This document shows, in pieces, positions 33,695 to 42,952 of a DNA stretch of 64,000 nt. The translations under genes and the position numbers were made by a program. This stretch comes from CF-13 sp036782775 (GTDB lineage: Bacteria > Chloroflexota > Dormibacteria > CF-121). The stretch's first letter is position 1. Each line of letters opens with the position of its first letter. The notes beneath the pieces were generated by a model. It saw nothing but the letters and a program-made list of their open reading frames with translations, had not been told where the DNA came from and did no database searches. The DNA lies in assembly GCA_036782775.1 (NCBI GenBank), contig DAIPYJ010000013.1, forward strand, positions 1-64,000. Direction: 5' to 3'.

Positions 33695-35255
33695 ACCACT
33701 CCACGATCTCAAGCGATCCCTGAACGGGCTGGCGGACGCCGATCCGGCTGAGCTCGACCTGCTCTTTCAGGCCCTGCCGCCCCACATCAACCGGGCGGTC
33801 AAGCGGCTCGACCATCAGGGACTCCTGCTCGAGGTCGTGCTCGACCTCGGTCGGGAGCCGGAGGCCCGCTTCCCCGATCACGAGGTGATCCTCGACGAGA
33901 CACCGGTCACGACCGAGGACCTGGAGTTCGTGGCGACGCGCGTGGGATCCTTTGGCGACGACAACCGTGCCGGGATCGAGCGGACCCTTCACCGTATTTC
34001 CGCCATCCGCAACCGGTCCGGTCAGATCGTCGGCCTTACCTGTCGCGTCGGCCGCGCGATCACCGGGACGATCGACATCATCAAGGACATGGTCATCGGC
34101 GGCAAGAGCATCCTCCTGCTCGGCCGCCCGGGCATCGGCAAGACGACCATGCTCCGTGAATGCGCGCGCGTGCTTGCCGACGAGATGAAGAAGCGAGTCG
34201 TGATCGTCGACACCTCGAACGAGATCGGTGGTGACGGCGACATCCCGCATCCTGGCATTGGCCGCTCCCGCCGGATGCAGGTGCGCACGCCGGCGCTACA
34301 GCACGCCGTGATGATCGAGGCGGTCGAAAACCACATGCCGCAGGTCATCGTCATCGACGAGATCGGCACCGAGCTCGAGGCCGCCGCGGCACGGACGATC
34401 GCCGAGCGCGGCGTCCAGCTGGTTGCCACCGCCCACGGGAACTCGCTCGAGAACCTGCTCGTCAACCCGACGCTCAACGACCTGCTTGGAGGGATTCAGA
34501 CGGTGACCCTCTCGGACGAGGAAGCACGCCGCCGTGGGACGCAGAAGTCCGTGCTCGAACGCAAGTCGCCGCCGACCTTCGACGTGCTGGTCGAAATTCA
34601 CGACCGCGACCGGCTCGCGGTCCATCAGCCGCTGGCCGAAGTCGTCGACGCCGCGCTGCGCGGGACGCTGAAACCGCCGCAGATGCGGATCCGCGGCGCC
34701 GATGGTGCGATCGTGGCTCGCATCGCCGAGAGCGCGCCGATGCGAACCGCCGCCGTTCGAGAGCCGCTCGAGGCGCCCCGCTCCCGCGGCATGCACGAGA
34801 CCGCGTCGGTCTTTCCCTACGGGGTCAGTCGTAACTACCTGGAACAGGCGATCACCGAGCTGCACGTCCCAATCCGGGTGCAGAACCACATCGAGGAGGC
34901 GGATCTCATCCTTACGCTCAAGAACTACTACCGCCGAAAGGACTCGCCACTCAAGGAGGCCGAGGCGGATGGCATCCCGATCCAGGTGCTGAAGAGCAAC
35001 ACCATCACCCAGATCAAGAACGCGCTGGCCCGGATCTATCAGCTCGACACGCCGGACCCGACCGAGTCGGCACTGCAGGAAACGATCGAGGGCATCAGCC
35101 GGGCCAAGGCCACCCACTCAATGGTCGAGCTCTCGCCGCAGAACGCGTATGTCCGCCGGCTGCAGCATCAACTCGTCGAGCGCCACGAGCTGACCGCGCG
35201 CAGCACCGGCAAGGAACCAAACCGTCGCCTGCGCATCTATACGACCGCAGACTAG
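33687..35255 (+). CDS. AAA ATPase with C-terminal R3H domain (Ycf45/SpoIIIAA-like)
   Basis: The 522-residue protein has an ATPase core with Walker A 'LLGRPGIGKTTMLRE' near residue 145 and Walker B 'VIVIDEIG' near 220. A linker follows, then a single-stranded nucleic acid binding R3H region at the C-terminus ('HQLVERHELTARSTGKEPNR'). Homologues, such as chloroplast Ycf45, are widespread in Cyanobacteria, Chloroflexota and Actinobacteria, with no firm biochemical role. Start ATG overlaps the GNAT gene. A G-rich repeat follows the stop. Confidence 0.88.
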   Translation: MAEPLHDLKRSLNGLADADPAELDLLFQALPPHINRAVKRLDHQGLLLEVVLDLGREPEARFPDHEVILDETPVTTEDLEFVATRVGSFGDDNRAGIERTLHRISAIRNRSGQIVGLTCRVGRAITGTIDIIKDMVIGGKSILLLGRPGIGKTTMLRECARVLADEMKKRVVIVDTSNEIGGDGDIPHPGIGRSRRMQVRTPALQHAVMIEAVENHMPQVIVIDEIGTELEAAAARTIAERGVQLVATAHGNSLENLLVNPTLNDLLGGIQTVTLSDEEARRRGTQKSVLERKSPPTFDVLVEIHDRDRLAVHQPLAEVVDAALRGTLKPPQMRIRGADGAIVARIAESAPMRTAAVREPLEAPRSRGMHETASVFPYGVSRNYLEQAITELHVPIRVQNHIEEADLILTLKNYYRRKDSPLKEAEADGIPIQVLKSNTITQIKNALARIYQLDTPDPTESALQETIEGISRAKATHSMVELSPQNAYVRRLQHQLVERHELTARSTGKEPNRRLRIYTTAD

Positions 35256-35260
35256 ATATC

Positions 35261-35293
35261 TCCCTCCCCCCTTGCGGGCGGGTAGGGGAGGGG
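35261..35293 (+). repeat. G-tract repeat copy 1 (potential G-quadruplex)
   Basis: A C-rich arm (TCCCTCCCCC) is followed by TTGC and four G-tracts (GGG-C-GGG-TA-GGGG-A-GGGG). Similar copies lie at 56001-56035 and 62131-62164. This copy is intergenic, 30 bases upstream of tmk. Confidence 0.6.
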
Positions 35294-35322
35294 TCGAAAC
35301 CCGTATAGTTCACGCCGAAACG

Positions 35323-35994
35323 ATGGAAAAAGGGGAACGAGTCGCTGGCTTTTTCATCACCTTCGAGGGGCCAGAAGGGGGCGGCAAATCGACCCAGATC
35401 CATCGCCTGGCGGCAACGCTGGCCGACCAGGGGTTCACCGTCTGGACGACACGCGAGCCGGGAGGCACAAGGGTCGGAGAGATGATCAGGCCGATCTTGC
35501 TGGGACGCCAATCGGCGCCGATGACCGCGTGGTCGGAGGCGCTGCTCTTCACTGCGGCTCGCGCGCAGCACGTCGAGGAAGTCATTCGGCCGCGCCTGCA
35601 CCGCGGCGAGTTGGTGCTTTGCGATCGATACGCCGACTCGACGCTCGCGTACCAGGGCTATGGCCGTGGCCTCGACCTCGACACGCTGCGCCAGTTGCAA
35701 AGCGAGGCGACCGGCGGGCTGCAGCCGGACTTGACCATGCTCTTGAACCTTCCGATCGAGGCGGGCCTTGCCCGGATCCCGCGCCCGGCGCAGGACCGAC
35801 TCGACCAGGAGACGGAAACGTTTCACCATCGCGTGCGCGCCGGCTATCAGGCACTGGCGGCGGCGGAGCCGCACCGCTGGCGCGAGGTGGACGCCTCTGC
35901 GGATCCTGATCGTGTTGCCGGCCGCATCCTCGAACTGGTCAGCGAGGCCCTTGCGCGGGCGGGCGTGCGCCCGGCGCAGCGGCGGTCCGCATGA
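35323..35994 (+). CDS. tmk: Thymidylate kinase
   Basis: The enzyme phosphorylates dTMP to dTDP. The 223-residue product has the P-loop 'FEGPEGGGKSTQ' near residues 15-26, 'TREPGGTRVGE' and the DRY-type 'CDRYADSTLAYQGYGRG'. The LID is followed by an alanine-rich C-terminal helix. The ATG is chosen by homology, and TATAGT lies 13 bases upstream. The stop overlaps the darA start (ATGA). The tmk-darA order is conserved in many Gram-positive bacteria, often with holB. Confidence 0.95.
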   Translation: MEKGERVAGFFITFEGPEGGGKSTQIHRLAATLADQGFTVWTTREPGGTRVGEMIRPILLGRQSAPMTAWSEALLFTAARAQHVEEVIRPRLHRGELVLCDRYADSTLAYQGYGRGLDLDTLRQLQSEATGGLQPDLTMLLNLPIEAGLARIPRPAQDRLDQETETFHHRVRAGYQALAAAEPHRWREVDASADPDRVAGRILELVSEALARAGVRPAQRRSA

Positions 35995-36320
35995 AGCTGC
36001 TGATCGCCGTCGTCCACAGTGAGGACGCGTCGTCCACCATGGACGCGCTCAACGATCGGGGAATTTCCGTCACGCGGTTCGCCAGCTCGGGTGGGTTCCT
36101 GCAGCACAAGAACGTGACCCTGATGTCGGGGATCGACGACGACCGGATCGAAGAGGTGCTTGGCCTCATCAAGGAAAACTGCCGGACGCGCAGCGAGTTC
36201 ATGAATCCGATGCCGCCCCTGGTGGAGCCGGGTGACTTCTTCGTGCCTTATCCCGTCGAGGTCCAGGTTGGAGGCGCGACCGTCTTCATCGTCAACGTCG
36301 ACCGCTTCGAAAAGCTCTGA
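35991..36320 (+). CDS. darA: Cyclic-di-AMP receptor, PII-like (DarA/PstA)
   Basis: The 109-residue PII-like trimer subunit has the signatures 'RFASSGGFLQHKNVTLMSG' and 'EEVLGLIKENCRTR', which line the c-di-AMP pocket in DarA. It is a cytoplasmic second-messenger sensor of unknown output. Its presence implies c-di-AMP signalling in this organism. The start overlaps the tmk stop and its stop overlaps an apparent CTG start of the DUF554 gene (CTGA). Confidence 0.93.
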   Translation: MKLLIAVVHSEDASSTMDALNDRGISVTRFASSGGFLQHKNVTLMSGIDDDRIEEVLGLIKENCRTRSEFMNPMPPLVEPGDFFVPYPVEVQVGGATVFIVNVDRFEKL

Positions 36321-37024
36321 TCCCCGGCCTCGGCACCGCCCTCAACACCTCGACGGTGATCGTCGGAACCACGGTCGGCCTGACCTTGGGCCGGATCATC
36401 CCGGAAGCCATGCAGCGCACTATCCAGGTTGCGATCGGGCTGTTCGTCGTGGTGATCGGCCTGAAGATGGCGCTGGGCACGCGCAATCCGCTGGTCCTTC
36501 TCATCAGTGTCCTCATGGGCGTCGTAGTTGGCGAGCTGCTCCGGCTCGATGCGGGGCTGCATGCCTTTGGAGCCTGGGCTGAACGCCGACTCAGCCGGGG
36601 CGGCCAAGCCGGCGGAGTGTCCCTCGCGTTCGTCACCACCAGCCTCATCTTTTGCGTCGGCCCGCTCACCGTGCTCGGCTCCTTCCTCGATGGGACCCGC
36701 GGCGATATCACGCTGCTGGCCATCAAGTCGACGCTCGACGGCGTCACCTCGATGGTGTTCGCGGCCACGCTGGGGTGGGGGGTCTACCTGTCGGCCGGGA
36801 GTGTTCTGGTGGTGCAGGGGCTGCTAACACTGATCGCCTTTCTGCTCCACGCGGGCCTGTCCGACCTCGAGACCGTCGAGCTGACCGCGGCGGGCGGCAT
36901 TGCGGTACTCGCCATCGGCCTGGGGCTGCTCGACCTGAAACAGATCAAGGTCGCCAACTTCCTGCCCTCACTCTTGATCGCCCCGTTGCTCGCCGGCATC
37001 CTGCACGCGATCGGCGTCCTTTGA
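36317..37024 (+). CDS. DUF554 membrane protein, apparent CTG start
   Basis: The roughly 235-residue membrane protein has six to seven helices. It matches the DUF554 (YdfK/YqgA-like) family, possible transporters: 'VGTTVGLTLGRIIPE', 'FVTTSLIFCVGPLTVLGS' and 'LLIAPLLAGILHAIG'. Family members begin with 'MIPGLGT.LN', and that sequence is present here only if translation begins at CTG 36317, which overlaps the darA stop in the same NTGA fashion as neighbouring genes. The first GTG (36356) would delete half of the first helix. Confidence 0.8.
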   Translation: MIPGLGTALNTSTVIVGTTVGLTLGRIIPEAMQRTIQVAIGLFVVVIGLKMALGTRNPLVLLISVLMGVVVGELLRLDAGLHAFGAWAERRLSRGGQAGGVSLAFVTTSLIFCVGPLTVLGSFLDGTRGDITLLAIKSTLDGVTSMVFAATLGWGVYLSAGSVLVVQGLLTLIAFLLHAGLSDLETVELTAAGGIAVLAIGLGLLDLKQIKVANFLPSLLIAPLLAGILHAIGVL

Positions 37025-37046
37025 TGGCTAGACTTAGGCGGCGTCC

Positions 37047-37460
37047 ATGGCGAGGCCTCAGGCGGGCGGGGGTCCGCGCGTCGATTGGTTCGCTGCCGGA
37101 GTCGGCCTGGTGGTCGCGGTCGCCATCCAGCTGGTCGGCGGCACCATCCTCTTCGGCTCGACGCGTCCTGCTCTTCTCGGCCAGGGCCTGCTGACCTTTG
37201 CCGCGCTTCTTGGAGGCGGCGCCGTCGCCGGCATGATCGGCCCGATCGATGGCGCGGTTTGGAATGGCGTCGTGGTCGCCGTAGGCTTTATCCTCGTCGA
37301 GGAACTGGCCGGACAATTGGGGCCGGTGGGCCGTCTTGGGTCCGCAGGGCTCGACACGCTGGGGCTGGTCGTCGATGATGTGCTGGTCTTGAGCGGAGGG
37401 ACGTTGGCCGGGGTGCTGGTCGGCGCCTTACGCAAGCGGCGGCCACAGCTCCGGCGGTAA
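37047..37460 (+). CDS. Small four-helix membrane protein of unknown function
   Basis: I do not recognise this 137-residue protein. It has four hydrophobic segments rich in Gly/Ala/Val ('GLVVAVAIQLVGGTILFG', 'LLTFAALLGGGAVAGMIG', 'GVVVAVGFILVEEL', 'VLVLSGGTLAGVLVGAL') and a basic tail. The start is ATG 22 bases after the DUF554 stop. A 96-base gap with a small inverted repeat (AGCCA/TGGCT) separates it from moxR. Confidence 0.6.
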   Translation: MARPQAGGGPRVDWFAAGVGLVVAVAIQLVGGTILFGSTRPALLGQGLLTFAALLGGGAVAGMIGPIDGAVWNGVVVAVGFILVEELAGQLGPVGRLGSAGLDTLGLVVDDVLVLSGGTLAGVLVGALRKRRPQLRR

Positions 37461-37539
37461 CCAGGCTCCGGAATGTAACGAAACGGGAGAGCCAGCGTTG
37501 GCTGGTTGACGATCGAATCGCCGTCGGAACGGAATCACC

Positions 37540-37549
37540 AAAAAGGAAG
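37540..37549 (+). promoter_or_regulatory. Ribosome binding site deciding the moxR start
   Basis: AAAAAGGAAG lies 7 bases before ATG 37557 and selects it over the in-frame upstream start at 37506, which lacks a site. Confidence 0.6.
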
Positions 37550-37556
37550 TACGAGG

Positions 37557-38543
37557 ATGCAGGTGGCAAACGGCTCGGTTGAATCGCTCGGCTCGCGCAT
37601 CGTCCAGAACGTCAGTCGAGTGCTGGTGGGGAAGGAGGCAGAGGTCGAGCTCTGCGTCATTGCCCTGTTGAGCCGCGGCCACATCCTGATCGAGGACGTC
37701 CCCGGCGTCGGCAAGACGATGCTCGCCAAGTCGCTCGCGCGCTCGCTCGGCTGTTCCTTCGAACGGTTGCAGTTCACCCCTGACCTGCTCCCCTCCGACG
37801 TCACCGGCGTCAACATCTACAGCCCGTCGACGCAGCAATTCGAGTTCCGCCAGGGCCCCGTCTTTACCCAGGTCCTGCTCGCCGACGAGATCAATCGGGC
37901 CACGCCCAAGACCCAATCCGCGCTGCTCGAGGCGATGGAGGAGCGCCAGGTGACGGTCGATGGCACCACCTATCCCCTGACGCTGCCCTTCGTCGTCATG
38001 GCGACCCAGAATCCGATCGAGTTCGCCGGGACCTTCCCCTTGCCCGAGGCGCAGGTCGACCGCTTCCTGATGCGGATCAACCTGGGCTATCTCGATGTCG
38101 CCCACGAGGTCAAGGTCCTCGATCGCTTCCAGCGCAATTCACCGATCGAGCACCTCGAGCCGGTCGCTTCGTCCGCCGAGGTGCTGGCCGCCCAGCAGGC
38201 GGTCCAGGAACTCTATGTCGACGACCAGCTCAAGGAGTACATTGCGCGCGTGACCCATCGGACCCGGTCGCATGCCGACATCGGGCTGGGCGCCTCCTCG
38301 CGTGGCTCGCTCGGCCTCTTCCGCTCGGCGCAAGCCCGGGCGGCGCTCGAAGGCCGCGACTTCGTGACTCCGGACGACGTCAAGGCCCTCGCCCAACCGG
38401 TGCTGGCCCACCGGCTCATCCTCAAAGCCAACGCCGAACTGCGCGGGCTGACAGCCGAGAAGATCCTGAGCCAGATCCTGGAGAGCGAGCCGGTGCCGCC
38501 GCCGAGCGTGGTCTCGCGGTTCGGACGGCGGGTGGCCGGCTAG
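37557..38543 (+). CDS. MoxR-family AAA+ ATPase
   Basis: The 328-residue chaperone-type AAA+ protein has Walker A 'EDVPGVGKTMLAKS' near residue 45, Walker B 'VLLADEINRATPK' near 108 and 'GTFPLPEAQVDRFLMRI' (sensor 1/arginine finger region). MoxR proteins remodel or activate partner proteins, often with a VWA/DUF58 protein. The next two genes, DUF58 and a transglutaminase, form the standard three-gene cluster found across bacteria, so a cell-envelope or secreted target is likely. Confidence 0.93.
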   Translation: MQVANGSVESLGSRIVQNVSRVLVGKEAEVELCVIALLSRGHILIEDVPGVGKTMLAKSLARSLGCSFERLQFTPDLLPSDVTGVNIYSPSTQQFEFRQGPVFTQVLLADEINRATPKTQSALLEAMEERQVTVDGTTYPLTLPFVVMATQNPIEFAGTFPLPEAQVDRFLMRINLGYLDVAHEVKVLDRFQRNSPIEHLEPVASSAEVLAAQQAVQELYVDDQLKEYIARVTHRTRSHADIGLGASSRGSLGLFRSAQARAALEGRDFVTPDDVKALAQPVLAHRLILKANAELRGLTAEKILSQILESEPVPPPSVVSRFGRRVAG

Positions 38544-38553
38544 CCCTTTCTCC

Positions 38554-39753
38554 ATGCGGCTCCCGCGCCTCCCGCTGGTCACGGCGCTTGCGCTCCTGTT
38601 TTTCTTCGCCTACATCACCGGCATCCGGCTGGCCTACAGCCTTCTCTATGCCTTGATCCTGCTCTTCGCCGTCAGCTATCTCTGGAGCCGGCTGGCCGCT
38701 GACAACCTGGAGGTGCGCCGGATCAGCCCGGAAGGCCAGTACCAGGTGGGTGATGAGTTCGGCGAACAGTTCACCATTCACAACCGCTCCTGGATCCCGA
38801 TCCCGCTGATCGAGCTGACCGACGACTCGAACCTCCCCGGCTATACCGCTGGCCGTGTCTTCAGCCTCAAAGGCCGGCGCACCCGCCGCTGGACCTCGCG
38901 CGGGCGCTTCAAGCACCGCGGCCTGTTCACCTTCGGACCGATGGAGCTGCACTACGGCGATCCGTTCGGCCTCTTTCCTCGGACGTTGCGGATCCCAGGC
39001 AGCCGATCGGTCGTCGTCTATCCGGTCATCCGGCCGATCGGCTCGCTGGAGGCGCTCGCGCCGAGCACCGCCGGCGACGAGCAACTACGCGGCCGCGTCA
39101 TCGACATCCCACCGAACGCCACCACCATCCGCGAGTACGTCCCAACCGACAGCGTCAAGCGCATCCATTGGGCGTCCTCGGCGCGGCTCGGCCGGCTGAT
39201 GAGTCGAAGCTTCGAAACCCGCGAGGGCGGCGACGCCTGGATCGTGCTCGATCTCCAGGCGCGGGTTCACGCCGGCGAGGCGCCAGATTCAACGCTCGAG
39301 TACGCGATGAGCATGGCGGCCTCGTTGACCGATGCGGCTCTGCGTCGCGGAAGCGCCATCGGCCTCGTCACGAATGACAGCCAGTTCAGCGTGATCGAGG
39401 CGGCGCGCGGCGACCAGCAGCGCAACAAGCTCTTCGAGTACTTCACGCTGGCGCAGGCCGATGGGTCGGTGTCGCTCGCCAACCTGCTCATGTCCCAGCG
39501 GCAGGAATGGCATCATCGCGGCGGGCTGATCGTGATCACGCCGTCCGGCGATGAGCGCTGGATCGAGGCGCTGCTCGACCTCGGGGTGCGCGGTCATCGC
39601 AGCCTGGTCGTCTACCTCGATCCGCGCGGTTTCGGTGGCAGCCAGCCATCGCTGGCTGCGGCCGGGCGCTGGCGCCAGGCGCTGAACTGGTGGGTCGTCG
39701 AAGGGCCGGATGAGTACCTTCAGGCGCGGGAGGCCCAGCGTGCCGCAGGTTAA
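38554..39753 (+). CDS. DUF58 domain protein
   Basis: The 399-residue protein has two N-terminal membrane helices (about 8-45). A beta-rich region then leads to the DUF58 core 'IREYVPTDSVKRIHWASSARLGRLMSR' and a VWA-like C-terminal half with 'AWIVLDLQ' (metal-site remnant) and 'GGLIVITPSGDE'. It partners with MoxR ATPases. It starts 10 bases after moxR and overlaps the transglutaminase gene by 14 bases (44 if the earlier ATG is used). Confidence 0.9.
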   Translation: MRLPRLPLVTALALLFFFAYITGIRLAYSLLYALILLFAVSYLWSRLAADNLEVRRISPEGQYQVGDEFGEQFTIHNRSWIPIPLIELTDDSNLPGYTAGRVFSLKGRRTRRWTSRGRFKHRGLFTFGPMELHYGDPFGLFPRTLRIPGSRSVVVYPVIRPIGSLEALAPSTAGDEQLRGRVIDIPPNATTIREYVPTDSVKRIHWASSARLGRLMSRSFETREGGDAWIVLDLQARVHAGEAPDSTLEYAMSMAASLTDAALRRGSAIGLVTNDSQFSVIEAARGDQQRNKLFEYFTLAQADGSVSLANLLMSQRQEWHHRGGLIVITPSGDERWIEALLDLGVRGHRSLVVYLDPRGFGGSQPSLAAAGRWRQALNWWVVEGPDEYLQAREAQRAAG

Positions 39754-42253
39754 CCCGGGAACGGTGTTCCTGCTGCTGGGGGCGCTGCTCGTCGCCGGCT
39801 GGTTGGCAGGGTTGCTTCGGATCCGCTACGAGGACGGGTTGCTTACCGTCTCCTTCCGTGGCAGCCCTCGAGTCGCGCTTCGCTTCGATCTGCGCGACCT
39901 CTTTGCCCTGCTCGCCTTCGCGCTCGTCATGGGTTGGGCGGTTGCCGGTGCGGTCGAACACTCCGACTGGTTGCCCGGTACCGAAGGCCGGCTGGTGCCG
40001 GCTATGGCGTTTGCGACCGCTGCCGGTTTCGTCTTCGCCAGCCTTCGCTTCTCGCGCCTGGGCTATCTGCTGGGGTCGATCCCGGTCATTCTCCTTGGCC
40101 TCGTTCTCTTCACCCCATCGCCGCTGAGCAATGCGCCGAGCATTCCCGCACTGACGAAGTGGGTCTCAGACCTTCCGGGCGATTCCAACCTCCAGGTGCT
40201 GATCGGCTTCCTCGTCATGTGCCTGGCCAGCGGTCTGTGGACCGGTTGGTGGCTCTTTACCCGCAAGAACGGGCTGGTCGCCCTGCTACCCACCGGAACG
40301 ATCCTCGCCGTCGAGATCATCAATGACACCAGCCTGGGCCTGATCTTCTACACCATCGTCTGGCTTGCAGCGGCCGCCTGCCTGCTGCTGCGCATCAACT
40401 TCGTGACCCTCAAGCAGAGCTGGCGTCGACGCCGGTTGCCGCACGCGTCCGATACCGGGTGGACCTTCGGCGAGATTGGCGCCGAGGCGACGGCCGCCAT
40501 CCTCGTGGTTGCCTTCATCCTGCCCCCGCTCAGCAACGCGGATATCAGCGGCGCCTTGATCCCGGCGGTCGTGCGCCCGGACAGCCTGCACCCCTTTGGC
40601 ATCGGGGCGCCTGGCTCGGCTGGATCGATCGGCACCATCGGCTACAGCGACGTCGTCCGGCCGGGCAGCCAGCTCAAAGCCAAGTCCGAGACCGTGATGG
40701 TCGTCACCGGCGATACGCCATTGAACTCTCCATACTGGCGCGGGATCGCCCTTGGCGGCTGGGACGGCATCCAGTGGTATTCGTTGCCGAGCACCTCCGA
40801 CGTTCCGGTGCGCGTCCAGCCACAGGTCCGGTCGGGCGCGACGATTCCGCGCGACGATATCCCCTCCGATACGACGCACTCCACGCTGCTGCAGAACACC
40901 TTCCGGATGGTTGTCCCCCAGGATCAGACCAAGGGCGCGATTTTCAGCGCCGGCGAGGCCCGCTCCGTGCGCAATCTCAGCATCACCGTTCAGGGCATCA
41001 TGACCTCCGTGCCCGGGCCGTCGGGCGCGGCGCCGTCGCTGGTGAATGTGCCCGGCGACAATGCGCCGCCGGCAACCTTCGACACCATCGATCGGATGCA
41101 GCTAACCCGCGCCGTCTCGCCGCCCTACGTCTACACCGTCTCTGAAGTGGTGCCTAACGCCGACATCGCAGACCTGCAGAGCGCCGGCACCGACTATCCG
41201 GCGTGGCTTGCGCCGTACACCACGCTCTATTACGGAGAGCGCGTAGCCAACGGCTATGCCATCAATCGCGACGCAGAAATCCTCGCGCTCGCCCGATCGA
41301 TCGTCAGCGATGCGCACGCCACCACGCCCTACGATCAGGCCAAGGCGATCGAGAGCTGGTTCCGGCAGAAGGACCGCTTCAGCTACACGCTGGTTCCCCC
41401 TCGGTCGCCGGCCGGCGTGCGGCCACTGGACTACTTCCTCTTCACCAGCAGGAAGGGCTTTTGCCAGGACTTCTCGACGGCGATGAACGTCATGCTGCGC
41501 ATGCTCGGCATTCCGAGCCGGCAGATGAGCGGCTTTGGGCTGGGCTCCTACGACGACAAGCTGCGCCAGTACGACGTCAACTCGCTCGATGCCCACAGCT
41601 GGGTCGAGGTCTATTTCCCCGGCTATGGCTGGATTCCATTCGAGCCCACGCCCGACAACAGCAACTTCCCGATCAGCCTGCCCGCGAATCGCAACCAGTT
41701 GAACAACGGGACGAGCGCGAGTGCCGCGGCCACGCCGCGGGTGCGGCCGAACGTTAAAGAGCCGGGAGCCGATGCCAACATCAACAGTTCGGCTGGATCG
41801 CCGTTTCCCGACCTGACTCGCCCGCTGCTGATCGCGGCCGGCGTTCTCCTCTTGCTCCTGTTGCTCGGCCTGCTGATCGCGATCCGCTGGCTCTTCGGCG
41901 CCCGCGATCTGCCGCGGATCTGGAATCGCCTGCTCTTCCTCGCGGACCGGCTCAAGGTCCCTCGCCGTTCCGGCGATACGCCGGTGGAGTTCGGCGGCCG
42001 GCTCTCGGGCTCCATGCCCGAGCTCGAGGCCGAAGTCCGGCGCCTCTCCACGCTTTACACCAGGGCCAGCTTCCGCCGCGGAGGCCTCTCTCCGGATGAG
42101 CTCGCTGAGGCGCGCCAGGCTTGGCTGCGGGTGCGGTCGCGCTACGCCGGCCTGGTGGCGCGCGCCTGGCGCGACGCACTGCGGCAGGGACGCGTGGTCA
42201 GCGCAGCGGCAGCTGAATCGTCTGAAAATCCGAAGGCAGCAGCGCCCCGCTGA
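39740..42253 (+). CDS. TgpA-like transmembrane transglutaminase
   Basis: The 837-residue protein begins with about six membrane helices. An extracytoplasmic transglutaminase/protease domain follows, with catalytic Cys in 'KGFCQDFSTAMNVMLRMLG', His in 'DAHSWVEVYFPGYGWIPFEP', and Asp in 'TPDN'. One more helix and a DUF4129-like cytoplasmic tail complete it. GTG 39740 is preferred for its GGGAGG site 6 bases upstream, and ATG 39710 is the alternative. It completes the MoxR-DUF58-TgpA cluster. Substrate is unknown. The 3' end overlaps the convergent MBL gene by 56 bases. Confidence 0.9.
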   Translation: MPQVNPGTVFLLLGALLVAGWLAGLLRIRYEDGLLTVSFRGSPRVALRFDLRDLFALLAFALVMGWAVAGAVEHSDWLPGTEGRLVPAMAFATAAGFVFASLRFSRLGYLLGSIPVILLGLVLFTPSPLSNAPSIPALTKWVSDLPGDSNLQVLIGFLVMCLASGLWTGWWLFTRKNGLVALLPTGTILAVEIINDTSLGLIFYTIVWLAAAACLLLRINFVTLKQSWRRRRLPHASDTGWTFGEIGAEATAAILVVAFILPPLSNADISGALIPAVVRPDSLHPFGIGAPGSAGSIGTIGYSDVVRPGSQLKAKSETVMVVTGDTPLNSPYWRGIALGGWDGIQWYSLPSTSDVPVRVQPQVRSGATIPRDDIPSDTTHSTLLQNTFRMVVPQDQTKGAIFSAGEARSVRNLSITVQGIMTSVPGPSGAAPSLVNVPGDNAPPATFDTIDRMQLTRAVSPPYVYTVSEVVPNADIADLQSAGTDYPAWLAPYTTLYYGERVANGYAINRDAEILALARSIVSDAHATTPYDQAKAIESWFRQKDRFSYTLVPPRSPAGVRPLDYFLFTSRKGFCQDFSTAMNVMLRMLGIPSRQMSGFGLGSYDDKLRQYDVNSLDAHSWVEVYFPGYGWIPFEPTPDNSNFPISLPANRNQLNNGTSASAAATPRVRPNVKEPGADANINSSAGSPFPDLTRPLLIAAGVLLLLLLLGLLIAIRWLFGARDLPRIWNRLLFLADRLKVPRRSGDTPVEFGGRLSGSMPELEAEVRRLSTLYTRASFRRGGLSPDELAEARQAWLRVRSRYAGLVARAWRDALRQGRVVSAAAAESSENPKAAAPR

Positions 42254-42926
42254 CCTGCCCGTCGGCGCTCCCCCGGTGGGTAAGGATGAATCGGGTCTTT
42301 GGATGCCGGCGCATCAGCGCCTCGATGTCGGCGCGCGCCAGGTGCATGGCGCCCGCCTCGGCTCCGTAGGTCATCTCGCAGATGACGTGATCGGAAGCCG
42401 CGATCAGCGCATCGAGTTCCGGTGACATCTCGGCGTCGCCGGTGTAGCCAAGCCGGACGCCGTCGCGCTCGATCACAAAGCCGAGGCAGTTGAGGCGGCT
42501 CGAATGCTGCATCTCGTAGGCGACCGCGGGACTGCCTTCCAGCTCGAACCTGTCGCCGCCCTTGAGCTCGTCGACGCGCAGGTGCAGGCGGTCCCAGGAA
42601 AGGCGCCGCATGTCCTCACCCCAGGCGAGATCGAGCAGCTGCTGCAGATAGGCGTTGCTGCCAACTGGACCAAAGACGCGCAGCGATGGCGTGTGCTCGT
42701 TGCTCAGCACCCGTCCCAGCATCAGCCAGGCCAGCCCAAAGGTATGGTCGGCGTGAAAATGGCTGAGTGCGACAGCCCGCGGCGCATCGAGCGAGACGCC
42801 GACTCTGGGGAGGTGGACGGTGAGCGGCGCCCCCGCGTCGAGCAGAATGCTCCGGTCGATGAGGATGCTGGCGTTGTAGGCGTTCGGAGCGAAGGCGGCG
42901 CCGGTGCCGAGGAAGGTAACTTCCAA
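42198..42926 (-). CDS. Metallo-beta-lactamase fold hydrolase (RNase Z-like)
   Basis: The 242-residue product has the metal motif 'SHFHADHTFG' (HxHxDH), 'GYTGDAEMS' (Asp bridging ligand) and a C-terminal 'ILTHRGS' His. The N-terminal 'FLGTGAAFAPN' resembles RNase Z and related phosphodiesterases. Substrate is uncertain. The start is TTG, 7 bases after TAGGTT (42934-42939 minus strand), so a leaderless transcript is likely. It overlaps the transglutaminase 3' end. Confidence 0.8.
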   Translation of the reverse strand: MEVTFLGTGAAFAPNAYNASILIDRSILLDAGAPLTVHLPRVGVSLDAPRAVALSHFHADHTFGLAWLMLGRVLSNEHTPSLRVFGPVGSNAYLQQLLDLAWGEDMRRLSWDRLHLRVDELKGGDRFELEGSPAVAYEMQHSSRLNCLGFVIERDGVRLGYTGDAEMSPELDALIAASDHVICEMTYGAEAGAMHLARADIEALMRRHPKTRFILTHRGSADGQVSGALLPSDFQTIQLPLR

Positions 42927-42952
42927 CGGCTAGAACCTATCAGAGTTGGCGC

